Positions 1 to 8,538 of a DNA stretch of 64,000 nt are shown piece after piece. A model generated the notes under the pieces. The model had not been told where the DNA came from. It was given only the letters and a program-made list of their open reading frames with translations, and ran no database searches. The stretch comes from Xanthomonas fragariae (GTDB lineage: Bacteria; Pseudomonadota; Gammaproteobacteria; Xanthomonadales; Xanthomonadaceae). Numbering within the stretch: the stretch's first letter is position 1; every line of letters starts with the position of its first letter. A program made the translations under genes and the position numbers. The stretch covers positions 1,729,501-1,793,500 of the forward strand of contig NZ_LT853882.1 in the NCBI RefSeq assembly GCF_900183975.1. The letters run 5' to 3'.

Positions 1-213
1 TTCCAGCACGATGACCTTGTAGCCGGCCTCGGCCAGGGCGAGCGCGGCGGTCAGTCCGGTGTAACCGGCACCGAGGATGCAGACGTCGACTTGCTCGACG
101 CCTTGCAGACGCGGCTGCTTCGGCAAGGCGGGCGTGCTGCGCGCGTACCAGCTGTCGGGATAGCCGTTGGCCGGCGCTTCGGTCTGCGGCAGGGGCGTGG
201 CTGGGGTGCTCAT
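1..213 (-). CDS. FAD-dependent oxidoreductase, N-terminal part (gamma-glutamylputrescine oxidase-like)
   Basis: Only the first 71 codons are in the window; the gene runs off the left edge. The start ATG (213-211) shares one base with the TGA of the upstream glutamine-synthetase-like gene (TGATG), so the two are co-transcribed and probably translationally coupled. Residues about 43-71 read VDVCILGAGYTGLTAAL, a Rossmann FAD-binding motif (GxGxxG) of the DAAO/PuuB family, preceded by the NGYPDSWYARS region common in PuuB-like oxidases. Together with its neighbour this suggests oxidation of a gamma-glutamylated amine. The substrate is inferred from context only. Confidence 0.8.
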   Translation of the reverse strand, partial: MSTPATPLPQTEAPANGYPDSWYARSTPALPKQPRLQGVEQVDVCILGAGYTGLTAALALAEAGYKVIVLE

Positions 214-1592
214 CACACGGTCCGCAGGTACCGCGCGTAATCCAGATCCGGTATCAGCGCCTGGTAGTCGAGCAACTCGCGCTGTTTCTGCTGGCCAAAC
301 ACATGCTGGAACTGCGCGCCGAACTGCGCGCCGATGAAGTCGCTGCCAAGCAACGCATCGACTGCGCCTTGCCAGGTGCGCTGCTGGAACACCGATTGCG
401 TGTAGGCATTACCGGTGATTGGTGCAGTGGGCTCGGTGGGGTGTTGCAGGCCGTCCAGCATGGCGGCAAGCACGGCGGCAGCGGCAAGATACGGGTTGGC
501 ATCGGCGCCGGCAATGCGGTGTTCGATGCGGGTATTGCGCGCATCGCTATGCGGGATACGCAGCGCCACGGTGCGATTGTTGAAGCCCCAGCTCGCATCC
601 AGCGGCACGAAGGCGTTGCTGACGAAGCGGCGATAGCTGTTGGCGTGCGGGGCAAACAACAACAGCGACGCTTCCGCATGCCGCTGTAGGCCGGCGATGG
701 CGTGGCGCAAGCTGTCTGCCGGCGTATCGGCAGTGCTGGCAAACACGTTGTGCCCGTCGACATCGAGCAGGCTCACATGCAGATGCAGCCCGCTGCCGGC
801 CTGACCGGGGAATGGCTTGGCCATGAAGCTGGCAAGCTTGCCCTGCTGTTGCGCAATGGCCTTGATGGTGCGCTTGAGCAGGATTGCCTCGTCGCAGGCC
901 ACCACCGCATCGGCGCGATGTTGCAGATTGATCTCGAACTGGCCAGGCGCGTATTCGGCCACGGCGGTGTCGGCCGGGATGCCTTGCTGGCGGCATGCAG
1001 CGGTGACCGCCTCGGTAAAGCCGCGTTGGTCGTCCAGATCCTGCAGCGAATACACCTGGTTGCTCTCGCTGCGCTCGCCGGTGACCGGGTTGCGCGGCGT
1101 CTGCGGTCGCCCCTGTGCATCGGACACCACATCGAACAGATAGAACTCCAGTTCCACCGCCATCACCGGGGTCAGGCCGAGTGCGGCAAAGCCGTGCAGC
1201 ACGCGTTGCAGCGCCGCGCGTGGCGCAACCTCGAACAGGCTGCCATCCGGGTTGTGCATCGCCAGCAACAGCTGCGCCATCGGTTGCGGCGCCCACGGCA
1301 CCGGGCGCAGCGACCCTTCGATCGGCCGACAGATGCGGTCGGCATCGCCGATGGCATATCCCAGCCCGGTCTCTTCCACGGTATTGCCGGTGATGTCGGT
1401 GGCGATTAGCGACATCGGCAGGCACACACCATCGTGGTAGACCTTGCTCAGCGCCTCTCCAGCGATGCGCTTGCCGCGCAGCACGCCGTTGGTGTCAGGC
1501 AATAACAGATCGACCGATTCGCAGCCGGCGATGCGCGCCAGCGTGGCGGCATCGGCAGCGGGCAGGGACGCGACAGAGTTCTCGGAAGCCAT
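213..1592 (-). CDS. Glutamine synthetase family protein (gamma-glutamyl-amine ligase-like)
   Basis: 459-residue glutamine-synthetase-fold ligase. Near the N terminus is VDLLLPDTNGVLRGKRI; later VAEYAPGQFEINLQH and GSGLHLHVSLLD give the catalytic Glu and His metal/ATP-site motifs, and NRTVALRIPHSDARNTRIEHRIAGADANPYL is the conserved C-terminal block. Proteins of this type next to PuuB-like oxidases are usually gamma-glutamylputrescine synthetases rather than nitrogen-assimilating GlnA. A longer reading frame extends to 1649, but that adds an unconserved hydrophobic leader; the ATG at 1592 (MASENSV) is preferred. It is divergent from, and paralogous to, the ligase at 1968-3353. Confidence 0.88.
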   Translation of the reverse strand: MASENSVASLPAADAATLARIAGCESVDLLLPDTNGVLRGKRIAGEALSKVYHDGVCLPMSLIATDITGNTVEETGLGYAIGDADRICRPIEGSLRPVPWAPQPMAQLLLAMHNPDGSLFEVAPRAALQRVLHGFAALGLTPVMAVELEFYLFDVVSDAQGRPQTPRNPVTGERSESNQVYSLQDLDDQRGFTEAVTAACRQQGIPADTAVAEYAPGQFEINLQHRADAVVACDEAILLKRTIKAIAQQQGKLASFMAKPFPGQAGSGLHLHVSLLDVDGHNVFASTADTPADSLRHAIAGLQRHAEASLLLFAPHANSYRRFVSNAFVPLDASWGFNNRTVALRIPHSDARNTRIEHRIAGADANPYLAAAAVLAAMLDGLQHPTEPTAPITGNAYTQSVFQQRTWQGAVDALLGSDFIGAQFGAQFQHVFGQQKQRELLDYQALIPDLDYARYLRTV

Positions 1593-1720
1593 GGGCAGCA
1601 CCTGCAAAGTCGCCGCGCAGATTAGCAAAGTGCGCGTGAGCAATTGCACTTGGCAACGCGTGCGTCTGCACGGTAAGTTCGAGCGTATCGAGGTTCAACG
1701 CAACGCATCGGGATGTCTGC

Positions 1721-1961
1721 ATGGTTGACGTTGCGCTGGTCGGGTTACCGACTGATCGCATCCTGCAAGGGCCGCACCCGTTGCTCGAAGCCACCGCGCC
1801 GGACGGCCTGACCGAAGCCTTTCGCGGCACCGGGCCCGGCTTTCTGCTCGCGGTGCTAATGGCATCCGGAGTGGCGTGTCACACCGCATCCGTTCTACCG
1901 TGGCATCTTTCAGGCCTTCGGCGAGGCCTGTCGCCAATACGCCGCTCAACGCGGCCAGTGA
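1721..1961 (+). pseudogene. Gamma-glutamyl-GABA hydrolase (PuuD-like) remnant, internally deleted and frameshifted
   Basis: The first codons read VALVGLPTDRILQGPHP, the typical N terminus of class-I-amidotransferase-like PuuD hydrolases. The frame then jumps directly to a C-terminal segment, APDGLTEAF...GPGFLLAVL. A one-base shift near 1856-1860 then moves the conserved ending WHPEWRVTPHPFYRGIF...YAAQRGQ into another frame, stopping at 1959-1961. About two thirds of the protein, including the nucleophile-Cys region, is missing. It lies 6 bp upstream of puuA, as an intact puuD would. This is a clear dead gene; PuuD would normally release GABA from gamma-glutamyl-GABA. Confidence 0.82.
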
Positions 1962-1967
1962 GGTCGC

Positions 1968-3353
1968 ATGTCCATCCGCACACGTTCGCGTCAATCCACG
2001 CCCAAGCAGCCGGAGAGCGCGCTGCGCCGCTGGCTCAAGGAGCGCAACATCACCGAGGTCGAGTGTCTGGTGCCGGACATCACCGGCAACGCGCGCGGCA
2101 AGATCATTCCGGCCGACAAGTTTTCGCACGACTACGGCACACGGCTGCCAGAAGGCATCTTCGCTACCACGGTTACCGGCGATTACCCAGACGATTATTA
2201 CGAGCTGACCTCCCCGTCGGATTCGGACATGCACCTGCGCCCGGATGCCACCACCGTGCGCATGGTGCCATGGGCGGTCGACCCCACCGCGCAGGTCATC
2301 CACGATTGCTACACCAAGGACGGGCAGCCGCATGAGCTTGCCCCGCGCAACGTGTTGCGCCGCGTGCTGGACGCGTACGCCGAGGTCGAGCTGCAACCGG
2401 TGGTCGCACCGGAGCTGGAATTCTTTCTGGTGCAGAAGAACACCGACCCGGACTTCCCATTGTTGCCGCCGGCGGGTCGCTCGGGGCGGCCTGAAACCGC
2501 ACGCCAGTCGTATTCGATCGATGCGGTCAACGAGTTCGATCCGATTCTGGATCTGATGTACGACTATTGCGACGCGATGGAGCTGGACGTGGATACCTTG
2601 ATTCACGAATCCGGTGCCGCCCAGCTGGAGGTCAACTTCACTCACGCCGATGCGTTGTCGCGCGCCGATCAGGTCTTCCTGTTCAAGCGCACCATGCGCG
2701 AGGCGGCGCTGCGGCATGGCGTCTATGCGACGTTTCTGGCCAAACCGATGGAAACCGAGCCGGGCAGCGCGATGCATATCCATCAAAGCCTGGTGCATGC
2801 AGGCACCGAAAAAAATGTATTCAGCGGCAAGCGCGAAGGTGGCTTCAGCGACACCTTCGCGCATTATCTGGGCGGTCTTCAGAAGTACATTCCGATGGCG
2901 ATGGGGCTGCTGGCGCCCAACGTCAATTCGTATCGACGGCTGATGTTCGGCGAGGTGTCGCCGAGCAATGTGCTGTGGGGTTTCGACAATCGCACCTGCG
3001 GGCTACGCGTGCCGATCGATGCGCCGCAGAACATGCGGGTGGAAAGCCGGTTTGCCGGTTCCGATGCCAATCCGTATCTGGCGATGGCGGCAACGTTGGC
3101 GTGCGGGTTGTTGGGCATCCGCGAGAAGCTGGAGCCGACGGCGCCGATCAGCAGTAACGGTAAGGAGCAGGGCTACGATCTGCCGCGGTCGCTGGGCGAG
3201 GCGTTGGACGGGTTGGAGGCCTGCGAGGCGTTGCAGGAGATATTAGGCCGGCGATTTGTGCGGGCTTATATATCGGTGAAACGGAAAGAGTATGAGACTT
3301 TTTTTCGGGTGATAAGTTCGTGGGAACGGGAGTTTTTGTTGTTGAATGTGTGA
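1968..3353 (+). CDS. puuA: Gamma-glutamylputrescine synthetase-type glutamine synthetase
   Basis: 461-residue glutamine-synthetase-family ligase. Visible motifs are VECLVPDITGNARGKIIP near the start, VVAPELEFFLV and ESGAAQLEVNFTH (metal-binding Glu residues), GSAMHIHQSL (catalytic His) and DNRTCGLRVPIDAPQNMRVESRFAGSDANPYL (ATP/glutamate site). Length and the DITGNARGK signature fit PuuA, which ligates glutamate to putrescine in the cytoplasm. It follows the puuD remnant by 6 bp and precedes the spuC remnant and potF. With puuD and spuC broken, its product may no longer feed a complete route. Start ATG at 1968. Confidence 0.88.
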   Translation: MSIRTRSRQSTPKQPESALRRWLKERNITEVECLVPDITGNARGKIIPADKFSHDYGTRLPEGIFATTVTGDYPDDYYELTSPSDSDMHLRPDATTVRMVPWAVDPTAQVIHDCYTKDGQPHELAPRNVLRRVLDAYAEVELQPVVAPELEFFLVQKNTDPDFPLLPPAGRSGRPETARQSYSIDAVNEFDPILDLMYDYCDAMELDVDTLIHESGAAQLEVNFTHADALSRADQVFLFKRTMREAALRHGVYATFLAKPMETEPGSAMHIHQSLVHAGTEKNVFSGKREGGFSDTFAHYLGGLQKYIPMAMGLLAPNVNSYRRLMFGEVSPSNVLWGFDNRTCGLRVPIDAPQNMRVESRFAGSDANPYLAMAATLACGLLGIREKLEPTAPISSNGKEQGYDLPRSLGEALDGLEACEALQEILGRRFVRAYISVKRKEYETFFRVISSWEREFLLLNV

Positions 3354-3578
3354 GAAGTTTGCGCCCCGCAGCGTGCTGCTTTGTTTCCTTTTCTCTATCG
3401 GAAAAAGGTACGCGAAGGGTGGATGAGGTGACGCAGCTCCATCGGTGCATGCCTTGCCGAGATCTGCGCTTGGCCTCCAGGCATCAACCACGCATCTGCT
3501 ACAACAACTCTCTACATCCTCCACATCACGCCCTACAGCCGCAGGTATGCTCTTGACTCCCCCCATCTGGAGCAAGCC

Positions 3579-4333
3579 GTGGACCCTTCTGTGCTGAGTT
3601 CGTTGCAGCAACTCGATGCCGCCCATCATCTGCATCCGTTCAACGACAGCGCCGCATTGGCCGAGAAGGGCACGCGCATCCTGACGCGCGGTGAAGGCGT
3701 GTATGTATGGCGCGCGCAGGGCAACAAGTTGCTGGGTGCGTTTGCTGGCTTGTGGTGCGTCAATGCGGGCTATGGACGCAAAGAACTTGCGCAGGCGGCG
3801 GCCCGGCAGATGGAGCAGTTGGTGTACTACAACAGTTTTTTCCACTGCACGACCGAGCCCACCATCCATCTTGCAGCCAAGTTGGCGGAGTTGACGCCTG
3901 GTGACTTGAATCATGCGTTTTTCGCCAATTCTGGGTCGGAAGCTAACGACACCATCCTGCGCTTGGTACGGCATTTCTGGGCAGTGCAGGGGCAGCCGGA
4001 AAAACGCATCTTCATCGGCCGTCACGATGGCTATCACGGCACCACCATGGCCGGCGCCAGCCTGGGTGGCATCGAAGGGATGCATAAGCAGGGAGGGTTG
4101 CCGATTCCGGATATCCACCACATCGCGCCGCCGTGTCATTTCGGCGATGGTGCGGAGATGGATCCTGAGGAATACGGGTTGCTCGCAGCGCGCCGCTTGG
4201 AAGACAGGATTCTTGAGTTCGGGCCGCAATACGTGGCGGCATTTATCGGTGAGCCGATCATGGGCGCGATCGGGGTGTATATCCCGCCGCGCGGTTACTG
4301 GCCGACGACACCGCGCAGGCACTGGGCAAATAG
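3579..4333 (+). pseudogene. Putrescine/polyamine aminotransferase (SpuC-like) remnant, 3' part deleted
   Basis: Translation from 3579 gives a good class-III aminotransferase N-terminal half: HHLHPFNDSAALAEKGTRI, GLWCVNAGYGRKELA, FFANSGSEANDT (cofactor phosphate cup) and GRHDGYHGTTMAGASLGG, continuing to GEPIMGAIGVYIPPRGYW. At about 4301 the sequence jumps to what looks like the gene's own last codons in another frame (ADDTAQALGK, TAG at 4331-4333). Roughly 200 residues, including the PLP-binding lysine, are lost. In the original frame the reading continues through the junction without a stop into potF, giving a misleading 652-residue chimera. Confidence 0.85.
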
Positions 4334-4421
4334 CTGGGCAAACACAACCGCGGTAGGTAGGCTGGACGCTAGACCCGCCGCAACACCGCCCCGCCCCCAC
4401 TGCGTTGCTCTGGAGACCCGC

Positions 4422-5537
4422 ATGAAGCTGCGACTGCTCGCCCTGACGCTGTCCACCACCTTGCTGGCCGCCTGCGGTGGCGGCAACGCGCCAGGTAATG
4501 CCCAGGCGCAGGCAAAGGTGCTCAACGTCTACAACTATTCGGACTACATCGCCGAAGACACGGTGCCCGCGTTCGAAAAGAGCACCGGCATCAAGGTCAC
4601 CTACGATGTGTTCGACAGCGACGAGATGGTGGAAACCAAATTGCTGGCCGGTGGCAGCGATTACGACGTTGTAGTGCCTACGCTCAACTTCTTCGGCCGG
4701 CAGATCCAGGCAGGCGTTTTCCTGCCGTTGGACAAGAGCAAAATCCCCAACCTGGTCAATCTGGATCCAGATGTGATGCGCCGCATTGCCGCGCAGGACC
4801 CTAACAACACCTACGGTGTGCCGTACATGATCGGCACCACCGGCATCGGCTACAACGTGGACAAGCTCAAGGCGGTCTTCGGTAGCACCGAGGTCGCCAA
4901 CAGCTGGGATTTGGTGTTCAAGCCGGAGAATCTGTCCAGGCTCAAGGGCTGCGGCGTCACCATCCTGGACACACCCTCGGACATTATCCCGATCGCGCTC
5001 AATTATCTTGGGCTGGATCCGCGTAGCAGCGTGCCGGCCGAGATCGAAAAAGCGGCCGCGCTGATAAAGACCATTCGCCCGTATGTGCAGAACTTCCACT
5101 CCAGCCAGTATGTGACCTCGCTGGCCAACGGCAATACCTGTCTGGCAGTGGGGTGGTCGGGCGACATCATCCAGGCGCGCGACCGTGCGGCCGAAGCCGG
5201 TAACACCATCAAGGTGGCCTATTCGATTCCCAAGGAAGGCGCGCCGCAATGGTTCGACATGCTAGCCATTCCCAAGGACGCTAAACACCCGGACAACGCC
5301 TACGCCTTCATCAATTATCTGCTGAAGCCGCAGGTGGCCGCGGCCAATACCAACTTCATCCATTACGCCAATCCAGTGCGCACCGCCACGCCGCTGGTGG
5401 ATGCGGCGATTCGCAACGACCCCACCATCTACCTACCGCCGGAAGTGAGCGCCAAGATGTTCACCTACGCGATCAATCCGCCGGAAGTGGACCGGCTGTA
5501 TACGCGGCTGTGGACGGAGATCAAGACCGGTCGCTGA
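4422..5537 (+). CDS. potF: Putrescine/spermidine ABC transporter, periplasmic binding protein
   Basis: 371 residues, the usual PotF/SpuD length. The N terminus is a lipoprotein-type signal (LALTLSTTLLAAC, Cys lipobox). The mature part starts VLNVYNYSDYIAEDTVPAFEKSTGIKVTYDVFDSDE, the hallmark of polyamine-binding PotD/PotF proteins, followed by GGSDYDVVVPT and GVPYMIGTTGIGYN. The start ATG at 4422 has a GGAG eight bases upstream. An open frame extends upstream into the broken spuC gene, but that is read-through of a deletion junction. The partner ATPase and permeases (potG, potH, potI) are 4.7 kb downstream, separated by an efflux operon. Confidence 0.92.
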   Translation: MKLRLLALTLSTTLLAACGGGNAPGNAQAQAKVLNVYNYSDYIAEDTVPAFEKSTGIKVTYDVFDSDEMVETKLLAGGSDYDVVVPTLNFFGRQIQAGVFLPLDKSKIPNLVNLDPDVMRRIAAQDPNNTYGVPYMIGTTGIGYNVDKLKAVFGSTEVANSWDLVFKPENLSRLKGCGVTILDTPSDIIPIALNYLGLDPRSSVPAEIEKAAALIKTIRPYVQNFHSSQYVTSLANGNTCLAVGWSGDIIQARDRAAEAGNTIKVAYSIPKEGAPQWFDMLAIPKDAKHPDNAYAFINYLLKPQVAAANTNFIHYANPVRTATPLVDAAIRNDPTIYLPPEVSAKMFTYAINPPEVDRLYTRLWTEIKTGR

Positions 5538-5752
5538 TGGCCAGCGTGATGACGGGGCGCGCAGCCAGGTTGCCGTGCACCAGGCCGGGCGGTCCTAATA
5601 AAGCGCCAACAAGCCCAAGTGGCGGCTGACCAGCCTAGTCACGCAATCTGTACTGGACGGTTCAAATAATTGTATGGTTGCGCCGCCTTCGCCGGAGCCG
5701 CTGATGCGGTACATGGTTGGCACGCCTAACCCACGACACAGGACGCCTCATT
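5538..5752. promoter_or_regulatory. Intergenic region with efflux-operon promoter and TetR-type half-dyad
   Basis: No gene is seen here. Bases 5652-5666 read ACTGGACGGTTCAAA. The first ten bases are identical to the operator-like site upstream of the tetR-RND operon at 23797-23811, and the pattern ACTNNACSGTNNA is preserved. It sits about 90 bp before the emrA start, a position suited to repressor control. No TetR or MarR gene is adjacent to this operon in the window, so the regulator is unknown; control by the TetR protein at 23135-23788 is an inference. Confidence 0.45.
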
Positions 5753-6955
5753 TTGAGCAACCAAGACCACCGGTCCAACGACGGCCACGTTTCTGCGACG
5801 GATGCGCAGGGCGCAGACGCGCGCGACGAGCAGCAGCAAGCCAGGCCCTCACCGTTGAAAAACCCCAAGGTGAAGTGGACGCTGATCCTGGTCGGCGTGC
5901 TGGTGGCGATCCTGCTGGTGGTGTGGCTGGCCGATTACCTGATCAGGGGTCGCTACATGCAGGACACCAATAACGCCTATCTGCAGGCCGATTCGGTGGC
6001 GGTGGCGCCCCGCGTCAGCGGCTATGTGACCAAGGTGATGGTAGGCGACAACCAGATCGTGGATGCCGGCCAGCCGCTGTTGCAGATCGACGACCGCACC
6101 TACCAGGCGACCCTGCAGCAGGCCGATGCCGCGATCGCCGCGCGCCAGGCCGACATCGCCGCCGCCACTGCCAACGTCTCGGCGCAGGAGTCGTCGCTGG
6201 TGCAAGCGCGCACCCAGGTGACGTCTGCCGCCGCCAGCCTGACGTTTGCCCAGGCCGAAGTGAAGCGCTTCGCGCCGCTGGCCGCCTCCGGCGCCGACAC
6301 GCACGAACACCAGGAAAGCCTGCAGCACGATCTGCAGCGCGCACGTGCCCAGTACGAGGCTGCACAGGCGCAGGCCAAGGGCGCACAGAGCCAGATCCAG
6401 GCCAGCAGCGCGCAGCTGGAACAGGCGCGGGCTGGCGTGAAGCAGGCCACCGCCGACGCCGATCAGGCGCGCGTAGCGGTGGAAGACACTCGTCTGACCA
6501 GCCGCATCCACGGCCGGGTTGGCGACAAGACCGTGCAGGTGGGCCAGTTTCTGGCCGCCGGCACCCGCACCATGACCATCGTGCCGCAGGAATCGCTGTA
6601 CCTGGTCGCCAACTTCAAGGAAACCCAGGTCGGCCTGATGCGTCCTGGTCAGCCGGCCGAGATCCAGGTCGATGCGTTGTCTGGCGTCAAGCTGCACGGC
6701 AAGGTCGAAAGCCTGTCGCCGGGTACCGGTTCGCAGTTCGCGTTATTGCCGCCTGAAAACGCCACCGGCAACTTCACCAAGGTGGTGCAGCGCGTGCCGG
6801 TACGCATCCGGGTGCTGGCCGGTGAAGAGGCGCGCAAGGTGCTGGTGCCGGGCATGTCGGTCGAAGTCACTGTAGATACGCGCTCGGCCAGGGACGCCAA
6901 GCAACGTGCCAAGGAGGAATCCGATCGCGTGCAAGCACAGGAGCGCGCGCGATGA
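5753..6955 (+). CDS. emrA: EmrA/HlyD-type membrane fusion protein of a tripartite efflux pump
   Basis: About 400 residues. A basic cytoplasmic N terminus is followed by one transmembrane helix (LILVGVLVAILLVVWLADYLI), then DTNNAYLQADSVAVAPRVSGYV, the first half of the biotinyl-lipoyl domain. A long Ala/Gln-rich alpha-helical hairpin follows, then the second lipoyl half (TSRIHGRVGDKTVQVGQF) and beta-barrel. It bridges the inner-membrane transporter to the outer-membrane channel. The start is uncertain: TTG at 5753 (LSNQDHRS) follows AGGA at about ten bases and looks best, while an upstream TTG at 5717 is also in frame. The stop overlaps the emrB ATG (ATGA). Confidence 0.88.
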   Translation: MSNQDHRSNDGHVSATDAQGADARDEQQQARPSPLKNPKVKWTLILVGVLVAILLVVWLADYLIRGRYMQDTNNAYLQADSVAVAPRVSGYVTKVMVGDNQIVDAGQPLLQIDDRTYQATLQQADAAIAARQADIAAATANVSAQESSLVQARTQVTSAAASLTFAQAEVKRFAPLAASGADTHEHQESLQHDLQRARAQYEAAQAQAKGAQSQIQASSAQLEQARAGVKQATADADQARVAVEDTRLTSRIHGRVGDKTVQVGQFLAAGTRTMTIVPQESLYLVANFKETQVGLMRPGQPAEIQVDALSGVKLHGKVESLSPGTGSQFALLPPENATGNFTKVVQRVPVRIRVLAGEEARKVLVPGMSVEVTVDTRSARDAKQRAKEESDRVQAQERAR

Positions 6956-8538
6956 CTGCAGCGGCAGCCACCGGGCAGGGTGCCGGCGGCAGCGTCCAAC
7001 GCGAGAAAGCCGAGCCGGGCGCCTGGCTGGCGGTGCTGGCCGGCACCATCGGCTCGTTCATGGCGACGCTTGATATTTCCATCGTCAATGCGGCGCTGCC
7101 CACCATCCAGGGCGAGGTGGGCGCCAGCGGCACCGAAGGCACCTGGATTTCCACCGCGTATCTGGTCGCCGAGATCATCATGATCCCGCTGACCGGCTGG
7201 TTCGTGCGCACGCTGAGTTTGCGCAACTTCCTGCTGATCTGCGCGGTGATGTTCACCGCGTTTTCGGTGGTGTGCGGGCTATCGACTTCGTTGACGATGA
7301 TGATCATCGGCCGCGTCGGGCAGGGCTTGGCCGGTGGTGCGTTGATTCCGACCGCGCTGACCATCGTCGCCACGCGGCTGCCGCCGAGCCAGCAGACCAT
7401 GGGCACCGCCTTGTTCGGCATGACCGTGATCATGGGACCGGTGATCGGCCCGCTGCTGGGCGGTTGGTTAACCGAAAACGTGAGCTGGCACTACGCGTTT
7501 TTCATCAACCTGCCGGTCTGTGTCGGCTTGGTGGCCTTGCTGCTGCTTGGCCTCAGGCATGAAAAAGGCGATTGGGCCGGTCTGCTCAACGCCGATTGGC
7601 TGGGCATCTACGGCCTGACCGCCGGCCTGGGCGGGCTCACCGTGGTGCTGGAAGAAGGCCAGCGCCAACGTTGGTTCGAGTCCAGCGAGATCACCATGCT
7701 GAGCCTGATCTCCTTGAGCGGATTCATCGCCTTGATAATTGGCCAGTTTCGCCGACGCGCGCCGGTGATCCGCTTGTCGTTATTGCTGCATCGTAGTTTC
7801 GGTGCGGTGTTCATCATGATCATGGCGGTGGGCATGATCCTGTTCGGGGTCATGTACATGATTCCGCAGTTTCTGGCGGTGATCTCCGGCTACAACACCG
7901 AGCAGGCCGGCTATGTGCTGCTCTTGGCGGGCCTGCCGACCGTGTTGCTAATGCCGGTGATGCCCAAGTTGTTGGAAGCGGTGGACGTGCGCATCCTGGT
8001 GATCGCCGGCCTGATCTGTTTTGCCGCGGCCTGTTTAGTCAATCTATCGCTGACCGCTGATACCGTCGGCATGCATTTTGTCGCTGGCCAGTTGCTGCAG
8101 GGCTGCGGCTTGGCGCTGGCGATGATGTCGCTCAACCAGGCGGCGATTTCATCGGTGCCGCCGGAGCTGGCCGGCGACGCATCGGGTCTGTTCAACGCTG
8201 GCCGCAACCTGGGCGGATCGGTCGGTCTGGCGCTGATTTCCACCTTCCAGGAGCGTCGCATGACTTTCCACACCGACACCATCGGCAGCGCGATTACCGC
8301 CAATTCCACGCGCGCGCAGGACTTTCTTTCTGGCTTGGCTGCGCAGGTGCAGGGCAGTGCCGGTGGCGAGGCGGCCATTCGCTCGCTCGCGCAACTGGCG
8401 CGGTCGGTGCAGCAGCAGGCCCTGGTGATGACCTATAGCGATCTGTTCTGGATCTTCGGCTTGATCGTGGTTTGCACGATTCCGCTGGCCTTTTTGCTCA
8501 AGCCGTTACCCAAGGGGGCGCACCTTGCAATGCACTGA
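6952..8538 (+). CDS. emrB: EmrB-type MFS multidrug transporter (DHA2, 14-TM)
   Basis: 528 residues with about 14 hydrophobic segments. The motif FMATLDISIVNAALPTIQ in TM1 is diagnostic of the DHA2/EmrB family, and GRVGQGLAGGALIPTALTI and MTVIMGPVIGPLLGGWLTE (the proline/glycine antiporter motif C) follow. It exports drugs or other amphipathic compounds by proton antiport, through EmrA and the downstream outer-membrane factor. It overlaps emrA by four bases and reaches into the next gene's start region, showing a tight operon. Confidence 0.92.
   Translation: MTAAAATGQGAGGSVQREKAEPGAWLAVLAGTIGSFMATLDISIVNAALPTIQGEVGASGTEGTWISTAYLVAEIIMIPLTGWFVRTLSLRNFLLICAVMFTAFSVVCGLSTSLTMMIIGRVGQGLAGGALIPTALTIVATRLPPSQQTMGTALFGMTVIMGPVIGPLLGGWLTENVSWHYAFFINLPVCVGLVALLLLGLRHEKGDWAGLLNADWLGIYGLTAGLGGLTVVLEEGQRQRWFESSEITMLSLISLSGFIALIIGQFRRRAPVIRLSLLLHRSFGAVFIMIMAVGMILFGVMYMIPQFLAVISGYNTEQAGYVLLLAGLPTVLLMPVMPKLLEAVDVRILVIAGLICFAAACLVNLSLTADTVGMHFVAGQLLQGCGLALAMMSLNQAAISSVPPELAGDASGLFNAGRNLGGSVGLALISTFQERRMTFHTDTIGSAITANSTRAQDFLSGLAAQVQGSAGGEAAIRSLAQLARSVQQQALVMTYSDLFWIFGLIVVCTIPLAFLLKPLPKGAHLAMH

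Noticed and set aside
1695..2864. 389-codon open frame on the minus strand
   Set aside because: It lies antisense to the well-supported puuA and puuD remnant, has the His/Arg/Gln-rich composition of a high-GC shadow frame and no recognisable domain.
3243..5249. 668-codon minus-strand open frame
   Set aside because: It spans puuA end, the spuC remnant and potF in antisense. Its length is explained by GC codon bias; no motif and no ribosome-binding site.
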